A DNA stretch of 64,000 bases, taken from positions 248,001 to 312,000 of the forward strand of contig NZ_JAULBC010000002.1 in NCBI RefSeq assembly GCF_041060425.1, written 5' to 3'. Below the pieces are notes generated by a model, which saw only the letters and a program-made list of their open reading frames with translations, was not told the origin of the DNA and ran no database searches. Position numbers and translations under genes: made by a program. The DNA comes from Danxiaibacter flavus. GTDB lineage: Bacteria > Bacteroidota > Bacteroidia > Chitinophagales > Chitinophagaceae. This document shows, in pieces, positions 17,332 through 25,523 of the stretch; position 1 is the stretch's first letter, and the number at the start of each line of letters is the position of its first letter.

Positions 17332-17552
17332 ACTGATAGCTATCAGCTATCAGCTATCAGCTGTCAGCTATCAGCTTTGGATTATCCATAAAATTGTGTT
17401 TATACGCTAAATGAGGAACTTCTTCGATATGTATTTTTTTATCTTACCTCCACCTCAAGCCTCACGCCTCACGCCTTACACCGCATGCCTCATACCTGAT
17501 ACCTGACACCTGATACCTACGGCTAAAAGCTAATAGCTAACAGCTAACAGCT
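17332..17552. repeat. AGCTATCAGCT and ACCTGATACC repeat arrays
   Basis: Between rsmF and pntB. The left block (17332-17376) is a run of CTATCAGCTATCAGCTGTCAGC, beginning just upstream of the rsmF start. The right block (17457-17552) has CCTCACGCCTCACGCC, ACCTGATACCTGACACCTG and AGCTAATAGCTAACAGCTAAC directly at the pntB stop. No gene. Confidence 0.7.
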
Positions 17553-19021
17553 TATAAATTCTTCACCTCTCCCACCAGTTGCTGCAGCACCGATTTGGCA
17601 TCACCGAAAAGCATGGAGGTTTTTGAGCGGAAGAATAGTTCGTTTTCAATGCCGGCATAACCCGGCTTCATACTCCGCTTGTTGACGATGGTCATTCGCG
17701 CGTCTTCAACTTCAAGAATAGGCATGCCATATATTGGTGAAGAAGGATCTGTTTTAGCCGCGGGATTCACTACATCATTCGCACCTAACACGAGTACGAC
17801 ATCCGTTGACCTGAATTCGTCGTTTGCCTGTTCCATTTCAAGCAAAAGATCATAGCTCACATCAGCTTCAGCGAGCAATACGTTCATATGTCCCGGCATT
17901 CTGCCCGCAACCGGGTGAATAGCATATTTGACGTCAACTCCTCTGTCAGTCAACATCTTTTCCAACTCATGGCAAATGTGTTGAGCCTGGGCAACAGCAA
18001 GACCATAACCGGGAACGATCAATACTTTATTTGCATAATTGAGTACAGTTGCAGCATCACTCAAAGAAACTTCTTTATAAACACCTCCATGAGCCTGTCC
18101 ATTGCCGCCGGCAGCACCAGCCGCACTACCACCAAAGGAACCAATTAATACATTCTTTAACGAGCGATTCATCGCTTTACACATCAATATTGTTAACAAT
18201 GTACCCGCAGCACCAACCAATATACCGCCGGTCAACATCACTTTGTTGTTGTACAAAAAGCCACCGCAAGCTGCAGCAACACCTGTAAAGGAGTTTAGCA
18301 ATGAGATAACTACCGGCATATCTGCCCCGCCAATCGGCATAACAAATAAAATACCGTATGAAAGTGATAAGAGCAATACCAGAAAGAATAATGGTGAAGC
18401 CAGATCTATAAATGTTGTTTTATTCAATTCAAAAAAAATGGTGTAGATAGCAACGATAAAAATAGCAGCGAGTATCGCGAGGTTTACCAGGTGCTGCCCC
18501 TTAAAAGCAAAGTCTTTTACTTTCCCGTTCAGTTTCCCCCAGGCAATCATACTTCCCGCGAATGAAACGGAACCGATAATTAACCCCGCGTAAATAATGA
18601 TCAATTCAGTTCTGAAGAAGTTATTGTCGACTAAGATTTTTTGGTAATCTGCTGAACTGGAATGAAAGTGTTTATTAACGTGCAGAAATTCGTTGACTGA
18701 GATTAACGCAGCACAAGCTCCTCCCATACCATTAAAAAGACTCACCATTTCAGGCATGGCTGTCATCTTCACTTTCTTTGCGGCGAATGTGCCGGCAATC
18801 CCTCCGATGATAAGACCACCAAAGATCCAGGCGTAATTATGCAACGGTTTTCCGTCTTCATCTTTATAAAGAAAAATAGTTGCAAGAATCGCCAGGGTCA
18901 TGCCCGCTGCGGCAACAAGATTACCGCGCCTCGCAGTTGCAGGATGAGACAAGTTTTTAAGACCTATAATAAATGTAATGGAAGAAAGCAGGTAGATAAG
19001 CGTTAATACGTTTAATTCCAT
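17552..19021 (-). CDS. pntB: NAD(P) transhydrogenase beta subunit
   Basis: Membrane and NADP(H)-binding subunit of the proton-translocating transhydrogenase, which passes hydride between NADH and NADP+ coupled to proton entry. 489 residues with about eight or nine hydrophobic segments in the first 280 residues (for example IFGGLIIGGIAGTFAA, LINSFTGVAAACGG-like stretch) and a soluble dIII domain (about 310-489) showing VLIVPGYGLAVAQAQH, the GYGLA nucleotide-binding motif, VLVLGANDVVNPAA and SMKPGYAGIEN. Third gene of the operon after pntAA and pntAB. A 192-base gap separates it from pntAB. Confidence 0.96.
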   Translation of the reverse strand: MELNVLTLIYLLSSITFIIGLKNLSHPATARRGNLVAAAGMTLAILATIFLYKDEDGKPLHNYAWIFGGLIIGGIAGTFAAKKVKMTAMPEMVSLFNGMGGACAALISVNEFLHVNKHFHSSSADYQKILVDNNFFRTELIIIYAGLIIGSVSFAGSMIAWGKLNGKVKDFAFKGQHLVNLAILAAIFIVAIYTIFFELNKTTFIDLASPLFFLVLLLSLSYGILFVMPIGGADMPVVISLLNSFTGVAAACGGFLYNNKVMLTGGILVGAAGTLLTILMCKAMNRSLKNVLIGSFGGSAAGAAGGNGQAHGGVYKEVSLSDAATVLNYANKVLIVPGYGLAVAQAQHICHELEKMLTDRGVDVKYAIHPVAGRMPGHMNVLLAEADVSYDLLLEMEQANDEFRSTDVVLVLGANDVVNPAAKTDPSSPIYGMPILEVEDARMTIVNKRSMKPGYAGIENELFFRSKTSMLFGDAKSVLQQLVGEVKNL

Positions 19022-19059
19022 AGAATGATTTTAAATGGTTCAGCTTACAGATCAATTCC

Positions 19060-19216
19060 AAGCAACAAAATGTACGATGTACGATATCAGATGTACGATG
19101 TGGCATTGCCAGCACCAAAAGTTTTATTTATCTCTCTACAGTTTTTGGGTACAGAAATCAATTTTTCTGCTACCGCTTTCACTATTCACCTTTCACCATT
19201 CACCTTTCACCATTCA
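19060..19216. repeat. Repeat-bearing spacer within the pnt operon
   Basis: The pntAB-pntB gap carries GTACGATGTACGATATCAG-type units (19072-19100) and a CACCTTTCACCATTCACC array (19180-19212). Both families recur elsewhere in the window. No gene; it may tune expression of pntB relative to pntA. Confidence 0.6.
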
Positions 19217-19537
19217 CTTTTGACTTTTTTTGGATTTAAACATCTCCAACATCCTATCCGTAACAACAAAGCCGCCTACAACATTTAATGTACCAAGTAT
19301 TACAGCCAGAAATCCAAGGATCAGTGCAGCATAATTGTCGCCCTCGGCTTTGCCCATTACGATAATGGCGCCGATTATCACGACTCCGTGTATGGCATTG
19401 GCGCCGCTCATTAAAGGCGTATGCAGTACCGCGGGCACACGGCCGATCACTTCGATACCCACAAATATCATCAGGACTACAATGTAGATGTATTGCTCGT
19501 GAGATCCGACCCAGTTCAGTATATTTTCCATGGACAT
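19214..19537 (-). CDS. pntAB: NAD(P) transhydrogenase alpha subunit part 2
   Basis: 107-residue membrane part of the split alpha subunit (dII). Three hydrophobic segments are visible: YIYIVVLMIFVGIEVIG, GVVIIGAIIVMG and AALILGFLAVILGTLNVVGG. The conserved stretches PAVLHTPLMSGANAIHGVV and FVVTDRMLEMF are diagnostic of this subunit. Together with PntB it forms the proton channel. Starts 12 bases after pntAA. The split alpha subunit is common in Bacteroidota and alphaproteobacteria, in contrast to the fused E. coli form. Confidence 0.95.
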   Translation of the reverse strand: MSMENILNWVGSHEQYIYIVVLMIFVGIEVIGRVPAVLHTPLMSGANAIHGVVIIGAIIVMGKAEGDNYAALILGFLAVILGTLNVVGGFVVTDRMLEMFKSKKSQK

Positions 19538-19549
19538 TATTTTCAGTTG

Positions 19550-20692
19550 CTATTCCAGCACTCCCGCACTATCAACAAGAACTTTAATCTTGTCGTGTAC
19601 CACATCACCATCATATGTTATACAACATCCTTTCACCAGCTCGTCCTCAAAATTTGCCACAAAGGCGCCTTCTTTGTTGATGATAAGCTGCAGAAAATTC
19701 AATATGTTTTTACCATATAACTTACTCGCATCATAAGGCATAGTTGCTGCTAAATTGCTATTACCCACAATCGTGATTCCGTTATAGTCGATAGTTTTAT
19801 TGTTATGTGTATGCGGCGTGTTCCCGCCGGTTGCCGCAGCAAGATCTATAATAACGGAGCCCCGCTTTATGTTAAGCATCATTTCTTCCGTAATCAGCAA
19901 GGGCGCTTTTTTCCCGGGGATCTGTGCAGTCGTAATAATGATATCAGCTTTACCTACCGCTTCAAATATTTTCTTCTGTTGTTTTTGCTGATATTCTTTG
20001 GACTGTTCAACTGCGTATCCACCGGCTGCTGTTGCATCGGCTGCACCTTCCACTTCAACAAACTTTGCGCCGAGACTCATTACTTCTTCTTTAACAGCAG
20101 GTCTGGTATCAAATACTTCCACCACTGCACCCAATCTGCGTGCCGTTGCTATTGCCTGCAAACCCGCAACGCCAGCGCCAAGTATAAGTACTTTTGCCGG
20201 AGGTATGCTGCCCGCAGCAGTCATAAACATGGGAAAATACCTTGGATATAAATCCGCAGCCAGCAATACGGCTTTATATCCTGCAATATTGGCCTGGCTG
20301 CTCAACACATCCATGCTCTGGGCCCTGGTTGTACGGGGAATCATGTCTATGCTGAAAACTGTTAGATTTCTTTCAGCATAATGTTTCATCAGAGCTGCAT
20401 TAAATAAGGGTTGAAATACGCCTAATAAAACGGTGCCCGGCTTTATGTGCGCCAGGTCGTTGGGGGTTAGCCCATTAATGGATAAGATAATGTCTGATGA
20501 TTGTAAGATAGCAGTCCGGTCCTTTATTGCCACGTTTTTCAGCAGGTAGCCGTTGTCAGTGGCGTGCGCTTTTTCGCCCGCCGACATTTCCACCCAAACT
20601 TCAACATGCATTTTTTGTAAAGCGTCAATTTGTTCAGGCAAGATAGAAACCCTGTTCTCCGGAGCTATTTCCTTTAAGATGCTTACAATCAT
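19550..20692 (-). CDS. pntAA: NAD(P) transhydrogenase alpha subunit part 1
   Basis: Soluble NAD(H)-binding dI domain of the transhydrogenase, cytoplasmic, 380 residues, related to alanine dehydrogenase. Visible: N-terminal ENRVSILPEQIDALQKM, the Rossmann motif ILGAGVAGLQAIATARRLGA with downstream acidic EVFDTRPAVKEEV, ADIIITTAQIPGKKAP and RGSVIIDLAAATGGN. First gene of pntAA-pntAB-pntB on the minus strand. The complex generally feeds NADPH to biosynthesis. Upstream of it lies a 70-bp tandem repeat array. Confidence 0.96.
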   Translation of the reverse strand: MIVSILKEIAPENRVSILPEQIDALQKMHVEVWVEMSAGEKAHATDNGYLLKNVAIKDRTAILQSSDIILSINGLTPNDLAHIKPGTVLLGVFQPLFNAALMKHYAERNLTVFSIDMIPRTTRAQSMDVLSSQANIAGYKAVLLAADLYPRYFPMFMTAAGSIPPAKVLILGAGVAGLQAIATARRLGAVVEVFDTRPAVKEEVMSLGAKFVEVEGAADATAAGGYAVEQSKEYQQKQQKKIFEAVGKADIIITTAQIPGKKAPLLITEEMMLNIKRGSVIIDLAAATGGNTPHTHNNKTIDYNGITIVGNSNLAATMPYDASKLYGKNILNFLQLIINKEGAFVANFEDELVKGCCITYDGDVVHDKIKVLVDSAGVLE

Positions 20693-20760
20693 GGTTTCAA
20701 TTTAATCTTTTTTCAGATATCAGGAAAAGAAAAATGTACGATTTGATATCAATGAACGAT

Positions 20761-20970
20761 GTACGATTTTAGATGCCCGCCCGTACCGACGGCACGTTCG
20801 GACGGGTACGATGTGAGTGCCATGTTAGATGTACGATTTTAGATGCCCACCCGTACCGACGGCACGTTCGGGCGGGTACGATGTGATCACCATGTACGGT
20901 GTACAATTTTAGATGCCCACCCGTACCGACGGCACGTTCGGGCGGGTACGATGTGAGTGCAGTGTATGAC
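20761..20970. repeat. Three tandem 70-bp repeats with internal hairpin
   Basis: Exact 70-base period at 20761, 20831 and 20901. Each unit begins GTACGATTTTAGATGCCC, contains a GC-rich dyad CCCGTACCGACGG ... TTCGGACGGG or TTCGGGCGGG, and ends ATGTGAGTGC or a variant. The GTACGATGT theme continues on both sides. A related GC-rich dyad is at about 30220-30250. Direct repeats with no spacers of varying sequence, so not CRISPR. Confidence 0.85.
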
Positions 20971-21048
20971 AGGCAGTCTTCCCCATAACGATGGTACAAT
21001 GTACGGGTGAGATGTCATAATTTTTCATACAACCCTATCTCTTTCACA

Positions 21049-21119
21049 CTTCTTACGGTCTTACTGTCTTACGGTCTTACTATCTTACTGTCTTACGGTC
21101 TTACTATCTTACTGTCTTC
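21049..21119. repeat. CTTACGGTCTTACTGT array
   Basis: Short tandem units CTTACGGT, CTTACTGT and CTTACTAT repeated about eight times, ending immediately at the stop codon of the small secreted protein gene. Confidence 0.7.
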
Positions 21120-21120
21120 T

Positions 21121-21630
21121 CTAAAAGCATTTCATCGCTGACTGAAAGTTTTCCTGGAACTTATCTTTTACATTATGATCGTGAAATTCACCATTGTAGT
21201 AAATTCTGACTGACTGTATTTTTTGTTTTTTGAGCGTTTCAAAAGAAGCAGGGTCCTCGAAGCTATATGATGCCTCAATGATTTGCTGTTTGGGATTGGA
21301 CCGCCGCCGTTCACTCATGTAGTTTTTTTGAGGCATGGCAACTACTGTTTGCTGATTATCCAGGAGAAACAAAAATTTATCAGAAGTGCTTATAGATAAG
21401 TTCTTTTGACTGGTATATTCCAGCCTTATAAAGTTCAGGCTATCGTATTTGCAGATCGTTACATTTAAGTATCCATCACCTAAAAGATCTGCTTTGTTCA
21501 GCTTAACTTCTTTTTCCAGCTTATGCATTTTGGTGAACTTATCGTACGAGTCAAGATCATATTTGCAGTCCTGCGAAAATGTTGTCAGCCCAAGCAAAAG
21601 CGATACGGATAACAGGGATAGCTTGTTCAT
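21121..21630 (-). CDS. Small secreted protein of unknown function
   Basis: 169 residues, not recognised. A clear signal peptide (MNKLSLLSVSLLLGLTTFSQ) predicts export. The mature part is about 150 residues of mixed alpha/beta character with two Cys residues near the start (CKYD, ICKYDS) and one near the end (MKCF), so a disulfide is possible. Monocistronic, with repeat arrays downstream. Base composition is ordinary for the window. No motif suggests an activity; it could be a periplasmic binding or stress protein. Confidence 0.75.
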   Translation of the reverse strand: MNKLSLLSVSLLLGLTTFSQDCKYDLDSYDKFTKMHKLEKEVKLNKADLLGDGYLNVTICKYDSLNFIRLEYTSQKNLSISTSDKFLFLLDNQQTVVAMPQKNYMSERRRSNPKQQIIEASYSFEDPASFETLKKQKIQSVRIYYNGEFHDHNVKDKFQENFQSAMKCF

Positions 21631-22149
21631 GGTTTGAAGTTGTGGGGTAAACAGAGAAAGGTTACTGTTGATAGCGACTTTTATACTATGCCATTTTTAC
21701 ACATCATCGGTAAATATCATTACTCCTCCATTATGAAGACGTCCTCTGACAAAATATAAAAAATTGAGATCAGGACAAAGCGTTTGAGGAAAAAGTATGC
21801 GTTTAAGAATGAGAAAAGTGGTGGTGGATATGATATGTATTTTACCCGGCAAATTCTTTCGTCACTTTCTATCATCAATGACAGACGAAGATAACCTATG
21901 GTTCCAGAAAAGCAAGAATTGTCCAAAACACGATATTCTTTATGTCCACATCATCGTAGGTGGCTTCGTTAGGTACAAATTGTTTTACGGGGGGTGAAAC
22001 GGGTGGGTAGACTGCTACGATGGCAATGGACCGAAAACAATTTCCTGGTCAAGAATGCTATTAGCAGGACCATACGAGAAAGCACCTTGTAAAATTCCAA
22101 TGAAAGGCTTCCAGGGATTCAGGTATTTGAGCAAGAAGTTGTTTTGAAG

Positions 22150-22174
22150 AAGGCCAGACTAAAAAGCCCAGCCC
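22150..22174 (-). terminator. Terminator-like hairpin A
   Basis: On the minus strand GGGCTGGGC TTTTTA GTCTGGCC, imperfect stem, weak T tail. First of four related hairpins. Confidence 0.35.
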
Positions 22175-22323
22175 TTGTTAACCATTTATGTAAGGTGCCT
22201 TCATGGCTAACAGAATTGTCCAAAAATTCTAAGGGTGTTCCCCATCATAGAGTGACAAACCGGGTGCCAGATAGTCTCAAGACTGTAAACAATTAAATGC
22301 TCTGATGGTAAGAGTAGTGAAGC

Positions 22324-22350
22324 AAAAAGACCAGACCCAAAAGTCTAGCC
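22324..22350 (-). terminator. Terminator-like hairpin B
   Basis: On the minus strand GGCTAGAC TTTTGG GTCTGGTC followed by TTTTT. Same layout as hairpins C and D. Confidence 0.5.
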
Positions 22351-22413
22351 GTGGCACTTGATTGAAACTATAAAATACTTGTCATGCAGATCATGCAAGC
22401 CTGATACCAAAAT

Positions 22414-22442
22414 AAAAAAAGGCTGAACTAGAAAGCCCAGCC
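22414..22442 (-). terminator. Terminator-like hairpin C
   Basis: On the minus strand GGCTGGGCTTTCTAGTTCAGCC followed by seven T residues; the CGTCGGC lead-in resembles hairpin D. Confidence 0.55.
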
Positions 22443-22627
22443 GACGATCTACTCACTTTTTAAAAGTTATTTAAATCTTGTCAACATTATTTGCAAAACA
22501 CCTTTAACGTAATAATAGTGGTATATAGACAATTGCAATGCCATTATTTATTATATACCACATTAAATAGAAATAATTTAAAATAACAAAAAATGATTGT
22601 CCCATAGCAGTTGGGAACAGCAGAAAT

Positions 22628-22652
22628 AAAAAGCCAGGTTGGAAAACCTGGC
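22628..22652 (-). terminator. Terminator-like hairpin D
   Basis: On the minus strand GCCAGGTT TTCC AACCTGGC followed by TTTTT, a perfect 8-bp stem. A transcript ending here would come from the interval up to about 22900, where no clear ORF exists, so a small RNA is possible. Confidence 0.6.
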
Positions 22653-23383
22653 CGATACGATAAACTAATTTCTGTAACAATTTTAAAACATAGGTTTTGA
22701 AGGTTTGTCTATGAAAAGTGTGCGCTGGCATCGTGCAATATCAATGCCACATTCAAAATAAGCTGGAGCTTATTCATTAGTCAAATTGATTTCCATGTTA
22801 GTACCTGGTCTGCATAGAGTTGAGCAGATCTCTTTTTTGTTAATTTCCTCCGGGAGGTAGACGACAAAAAGGATGTGAAGGTTTAAATGTTTAAAACAAA
22901 TTGTAAAGGTTAAGAATAGCTAAACGAAAATAAAACGGAATTTCACAATAGAAGATATAATGAACTCTCCCTGTGCTGGATTAAACCAACACCTAACGCC
23001 TGCGCAGGAGCCCGCTATTTATGCGATTAATATTAGTGAGCTATAAAAGTCATTACTTATACTTAGCGTTATATATTGCTGTCGAATTTTTCATTCGACC
23101 TTCTATTTCAGACGCTTTCCCGGTAAAAGGGCTAAGACTTACAAAATTATACCCAAGGTTAAAGGATCAGTGAACCTATATCTAACAACTATGAAGACTA
23201 ATTTTGTATGAAACAATGCATCTCTTATAGAAAATGAAGCGTCATTGGGATCTAAGTCGCCTAGATTTGCCTGCATTAAAAAATGACCTTTTTTGAGGGC
23301 TTGTTTCGATGAAATTCGATGGTTTTGGGTTTATACCTGCTTGAAAAGATCGGCTAAAAGCCTCATCAGAAGTGGCAAGCAAC

Positions 23384-23405
23384 AAAAAAGTCCGCATTAG
23401 CGGAC
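23384..23405 (-). terminator. Terminator of the tRNA-Cys transcript
   Basis: On the minus strand GTCCGC TAAT GCGGAC followed by six T residues, 22 bases beyond the tRNA 3' end. Confidence 0.75.
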
Positions 23406-23426
23406 TCTCTCGTCAAGTAGTATCTG

Positions 23427-23497
23427 AGGTTCCGAGCAGATTCGAACTGCTGTGGAAGCTTTTGCAGAGCTCTGCCTAGCCACTCGGCCACGGAACC
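23427..23497 (-). tRNA. tRNA-Cys (anticodon GCA)
   Basis: On the minus strand the sequence folds as a cloverleaf. The acceptor stem GGTTCCG/CGGAACC is perfect, the anticodon loop is CTGCAAA giving GCA, and the T arm contains GTTCGAATC. Discriminator base is U, as expected for Cys. The CCA end is not encoded. Length 71. Confidence 0.95.
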
Positions 23498-23603
23498 GTT
23501 TTTTGTAAATCGGCTGCGAAAATAGGATAAACAAATTAAAAACAAAATTCTAATTCAAAGTTAGGCGCCGAAATACGAATTTTAGGCCTCAAAATCTTAA
23601 AAA

Positions 23604-24476
23604 ATGAGCCAAATAGCAGAAAGTGAACTGATTATCAATGCTCGAGGAGCCATTTACCACCTGGATGTTACACCTGAAGAACTGGCTACAACCATCATCA
23701 CAGTCGGCGATCCTGGCCGGGTAAAGGAAGTCAGCAAACATTTTGATTCTGTTGAAGTTAAAAGGGAACACCGTGAGTTTATCACGCATACCGGCTGGCT
23801 GGGCAAAAAACGGATTTCCGTGGTGTCAACGGGCATCGGTCCGGATAATATTGATATCGTTTTGAATGAACTGGATGCCCTGGTTAACATAGATTTTGCA
23901 ACACGAACCATAAAAAACAATCTTACATCGCTTCAGATCCTCCGTTTTGGCACCAGCGGCTCATTGCAGCAGGATATTCCGGTTGACAGCTTTGTCGCGG
24001 GTACACATGGACTGGGCATTGATAACCTGTTGCATTACTATCGTCACGACAACAATGATGAGGAAAAAGCACTACTGCAGCAATTTGTCGCACATACACA
24101 GCTGGATGGCACATTTTCACCTTATATTGCATCTGCTGGATCCAGCCTGCTTAAACATTTCGTAAACGGGTTTCATCAGGGGATTACCGTAACTTGCCCC
24201 GGCTTTTATGGTCCACAAGGGCGCGTGTTGCGACTTGGTCTTTCAAATCCGAGACTGATAGAACGTCTAACGGAGTTTAATTACGGTCACTATCGCATTA
24301 GTAACTTTGAGATGGAAACCAGTGCGATCTACGGTCTTGGACGGTTATTAGGTCATCAGTGCCTGAGCCTGAACGTAATAGTGGCCAATCGCGTTTCCAA
24401 ACAGTTTTCAAAAGACAGCGGGTTGGGCGTGGAGAATTTGATAAGGAAGGGACTGGAAATTGTGGCAGGAATTTAA
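23604..24476 (+). CDS. Nucleoside phosphorylase (uridine phosphorylase-like)
   Basis: Cytoplasmic pyrimidine- or purine-nucleoside salvage enzyme of the PNP/UDP family: nucleoside plus phosphate gives base plus ribose-1-phosphate. 290 residues. Visible: TVGDPGRVKEVSKHF (phosphate-binding region), STGIGPDNIDIVLNEL, RFGTSGSLQ and the nucleoside-binding stretch SNFEMETSAIYGLGRLLG, whose Met-Glu pair contacts ribose in the family. About 40 residues longer than E. coli Udp. Overall layout favours uridine phosphorylase, but base preference cannot be proved by eye. Apparently monocistronic; the tRNA-Cys is divergent upstream. Confidence 0.88.
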   Translation: MSQIAESELIINARGAIYHLDVTPEELATTIITVGDPGRVKEVSKHFDSVEVKREHREFITHTGWLGKKRISVVSTGIGPDNIDIVLNELDALVNIDFATRTIKNNLTSLQILRFGTSGSLQQDIPVDSFVAGTHGLGIDNLLHYYRHDNNDEEKALLQQFVAHTQLDGTFSPYIASAGSSLLKHFVNGFHQGITVTCPGFYGPQGRVLRLGLSNPRLIERLTEFNYGHYRISNFEMETSAIYGLGRLLGHQCLSLNVIVANRVSKQFSKDSGLGVENLIRKGLEIVAGI

Positions 24477-24602
24477 TTGATAATTGAAAGTTGAGAATTG
24501 AAAACGTGGCAAATGTGCGAATAAAGAAATGTGTAAATATGCAGATGAAGGGCAATGGAACTGATGCGCCTTTCACTATTGACCATTGACTATTGACTAC
24601 AG
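24476..24602. repeat. TTGATAATTGAAAG / ACCATTGACTATTGAC repeats
   Basis: Between the phosphorylase and dapF: short AATTGAAAGTTGAGAATTGAA units followed by CACTATTGACCATTGACTATTGAC units. Complementary forms occur at about 27375-27400 and 28990-29015. Confidence 0.55.
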
Positions 24603-24632
24603 TGCTACGTGTTTCACAAATAAACTAACCGA

Positions 24633-25427
24633 ATGAATCTACATTTTTATAAGTACCAGGGAACGGGAAATGACTTTGTAATAATTGATAACAGGGACGG
24701 AAAGGTTGCTCTTACAGAAGAACAGGTGAATCATATCTGTCACAGGCGCTTTGGCATTGGTGCAGATGGATTGATGTTATTGAACAGCAAGCCGGGATAT
24801 GATTTTGAAATGAAGTACTACAATGCTGATGGCAGGGAAAGTACCATGTGTGGCAATGGTGGCAGGTGTCTTGTAAAGTTTGCTTATCACCGCGGTATTC
24901 ACAGAAATCTTTTCAAGTTTATTGCTGTTGATGGGGAACATGAGGCAACCATACAGGATAACGGCTGGGTGAACCTGAAGATGACCGATGTAAATAAGAT
25001 TGAGCAGTATTACGATGCATTTATTCTGAATACAGGCTCTCCGCACTATGTTGTTGCAGTTGACGATATTAAGGAAACGCCGGTATTTGAAGAAGGAAAG
25101 AAAATCCGTTACAGCGAAAAATTCGGAAAACAAGGCATCAATGTAAACTTTGTTGAGCCTAAAGACTGGCAGATATCTGTCCGCACTTATGAAAGAGGTG
25201 TTGAGGACGAAACCTATAGCTGCGGCACTGGCGTTACTGCTTCCGCACTTGTTTTTGCGCATAACGACAACGGTTTTAACCGCGTTGAGGTAGAGACGCT
25301 TGGCGGACACCTGGCCGTTGAATTCAACAAGAATGGCGACAACCATTTTGACAACATCTGGTTGTGCGGTCCGGCAGATTTTGTTTTTGAAGGCGAGCTT
25401 ACTGTAGATGAAGCAGGCAAAGATTAA
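24633..25427 (+). CDS. dapF: Diaminopimelate epimerase
   Basis: Converts LL- to meso-diaminopimelate, the last-but-one step to lysine and the direct source of the peptidoglycan cross-linking residue. 264 residues, cytoplasmic. Start MNLHFYKYQGTGNDFVIID is typical. The two catalytic cysteines are visible in STMCGNGGRCLVKF (about 70-85) and YSCGTGVTASALVF (about 195-208). Internal two-fold repeat as in the family. Complete, normal length. The next gene (CorA) begins about 96 bases downstream; co-transcription is possible. Confidence 0.97.
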   Translation: MNLHFYKYQGTGNDFVIIDNRDGKVALTEEQVNHICHRRFGIGADGLMLLNSKPGYDFEMKYYNADGRESTMCGNGGRCLVKFAYHRGIHRNLFKFIAVDGEHEATIQDNGWVNLKMTDVNKIEQYYDAFILNTGSPHYVVAVDDIKETPVFEEGKKIRYSEKFGKQGINVNFVEPKDWQISVRTYERGVEDETYSCGTGVTASALVFAHNDNGFNRVEVETLGGHLAVEFNKNGDNHFDNIWLCGPADFVFEGELTVDEAGKD

Positions 25428-25523
25428 GCGTTCGGCGCATCGTAAACAGACTAATATAAAGCAACCGAAATATTAACAGGGCAAGTTTAAACAGCTTGAT
25501 AAGCTTGGCCATACCCCCGAAGA

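Larger units (their letters stand above)
21631..23383. other. Gene-poor stretch next to tRNA-Cys
   Basis: About 1.75 kb without a convincing gene. Around 21740-22000 there are short overlapping open frames on both strands that break off, for example KYAFKNEKSGGGYDMYF followed by stops, suggesting a decayed gene of unknown origin. 22150-22652 contains four terminator-like hairpins on the minus strand (annotated separately) and a 10-bp inverted repeat GTGGTATATA/TATATACCAC (22518-22561). 22900-23380 shows nothing I can identify. Adjacent to the 3' side of a tRNA gene, so a decayed integrated element is possible. Confidence 0.5.

Noticed and set aside
20761..20970. Possible CRISPR array
   Set aside because: The 70-base period is wholly repeated; there are no unique spacers and no cas genes.
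21720..21997. Overlapping short frames of 66-68 codons on both strands
   Set aside because: Neither shows a domain, a signal peptide or a good start; the DNA looks like a decayed gene, so described as gene-poor sequence.
24777..25346. 189-codon minus-strand open frame opposite dapF
   Set aside because: Fully antisense to a clear dapF with both catalytic cysteine motifs; its translation has no domain and is a codon-bias shadow.
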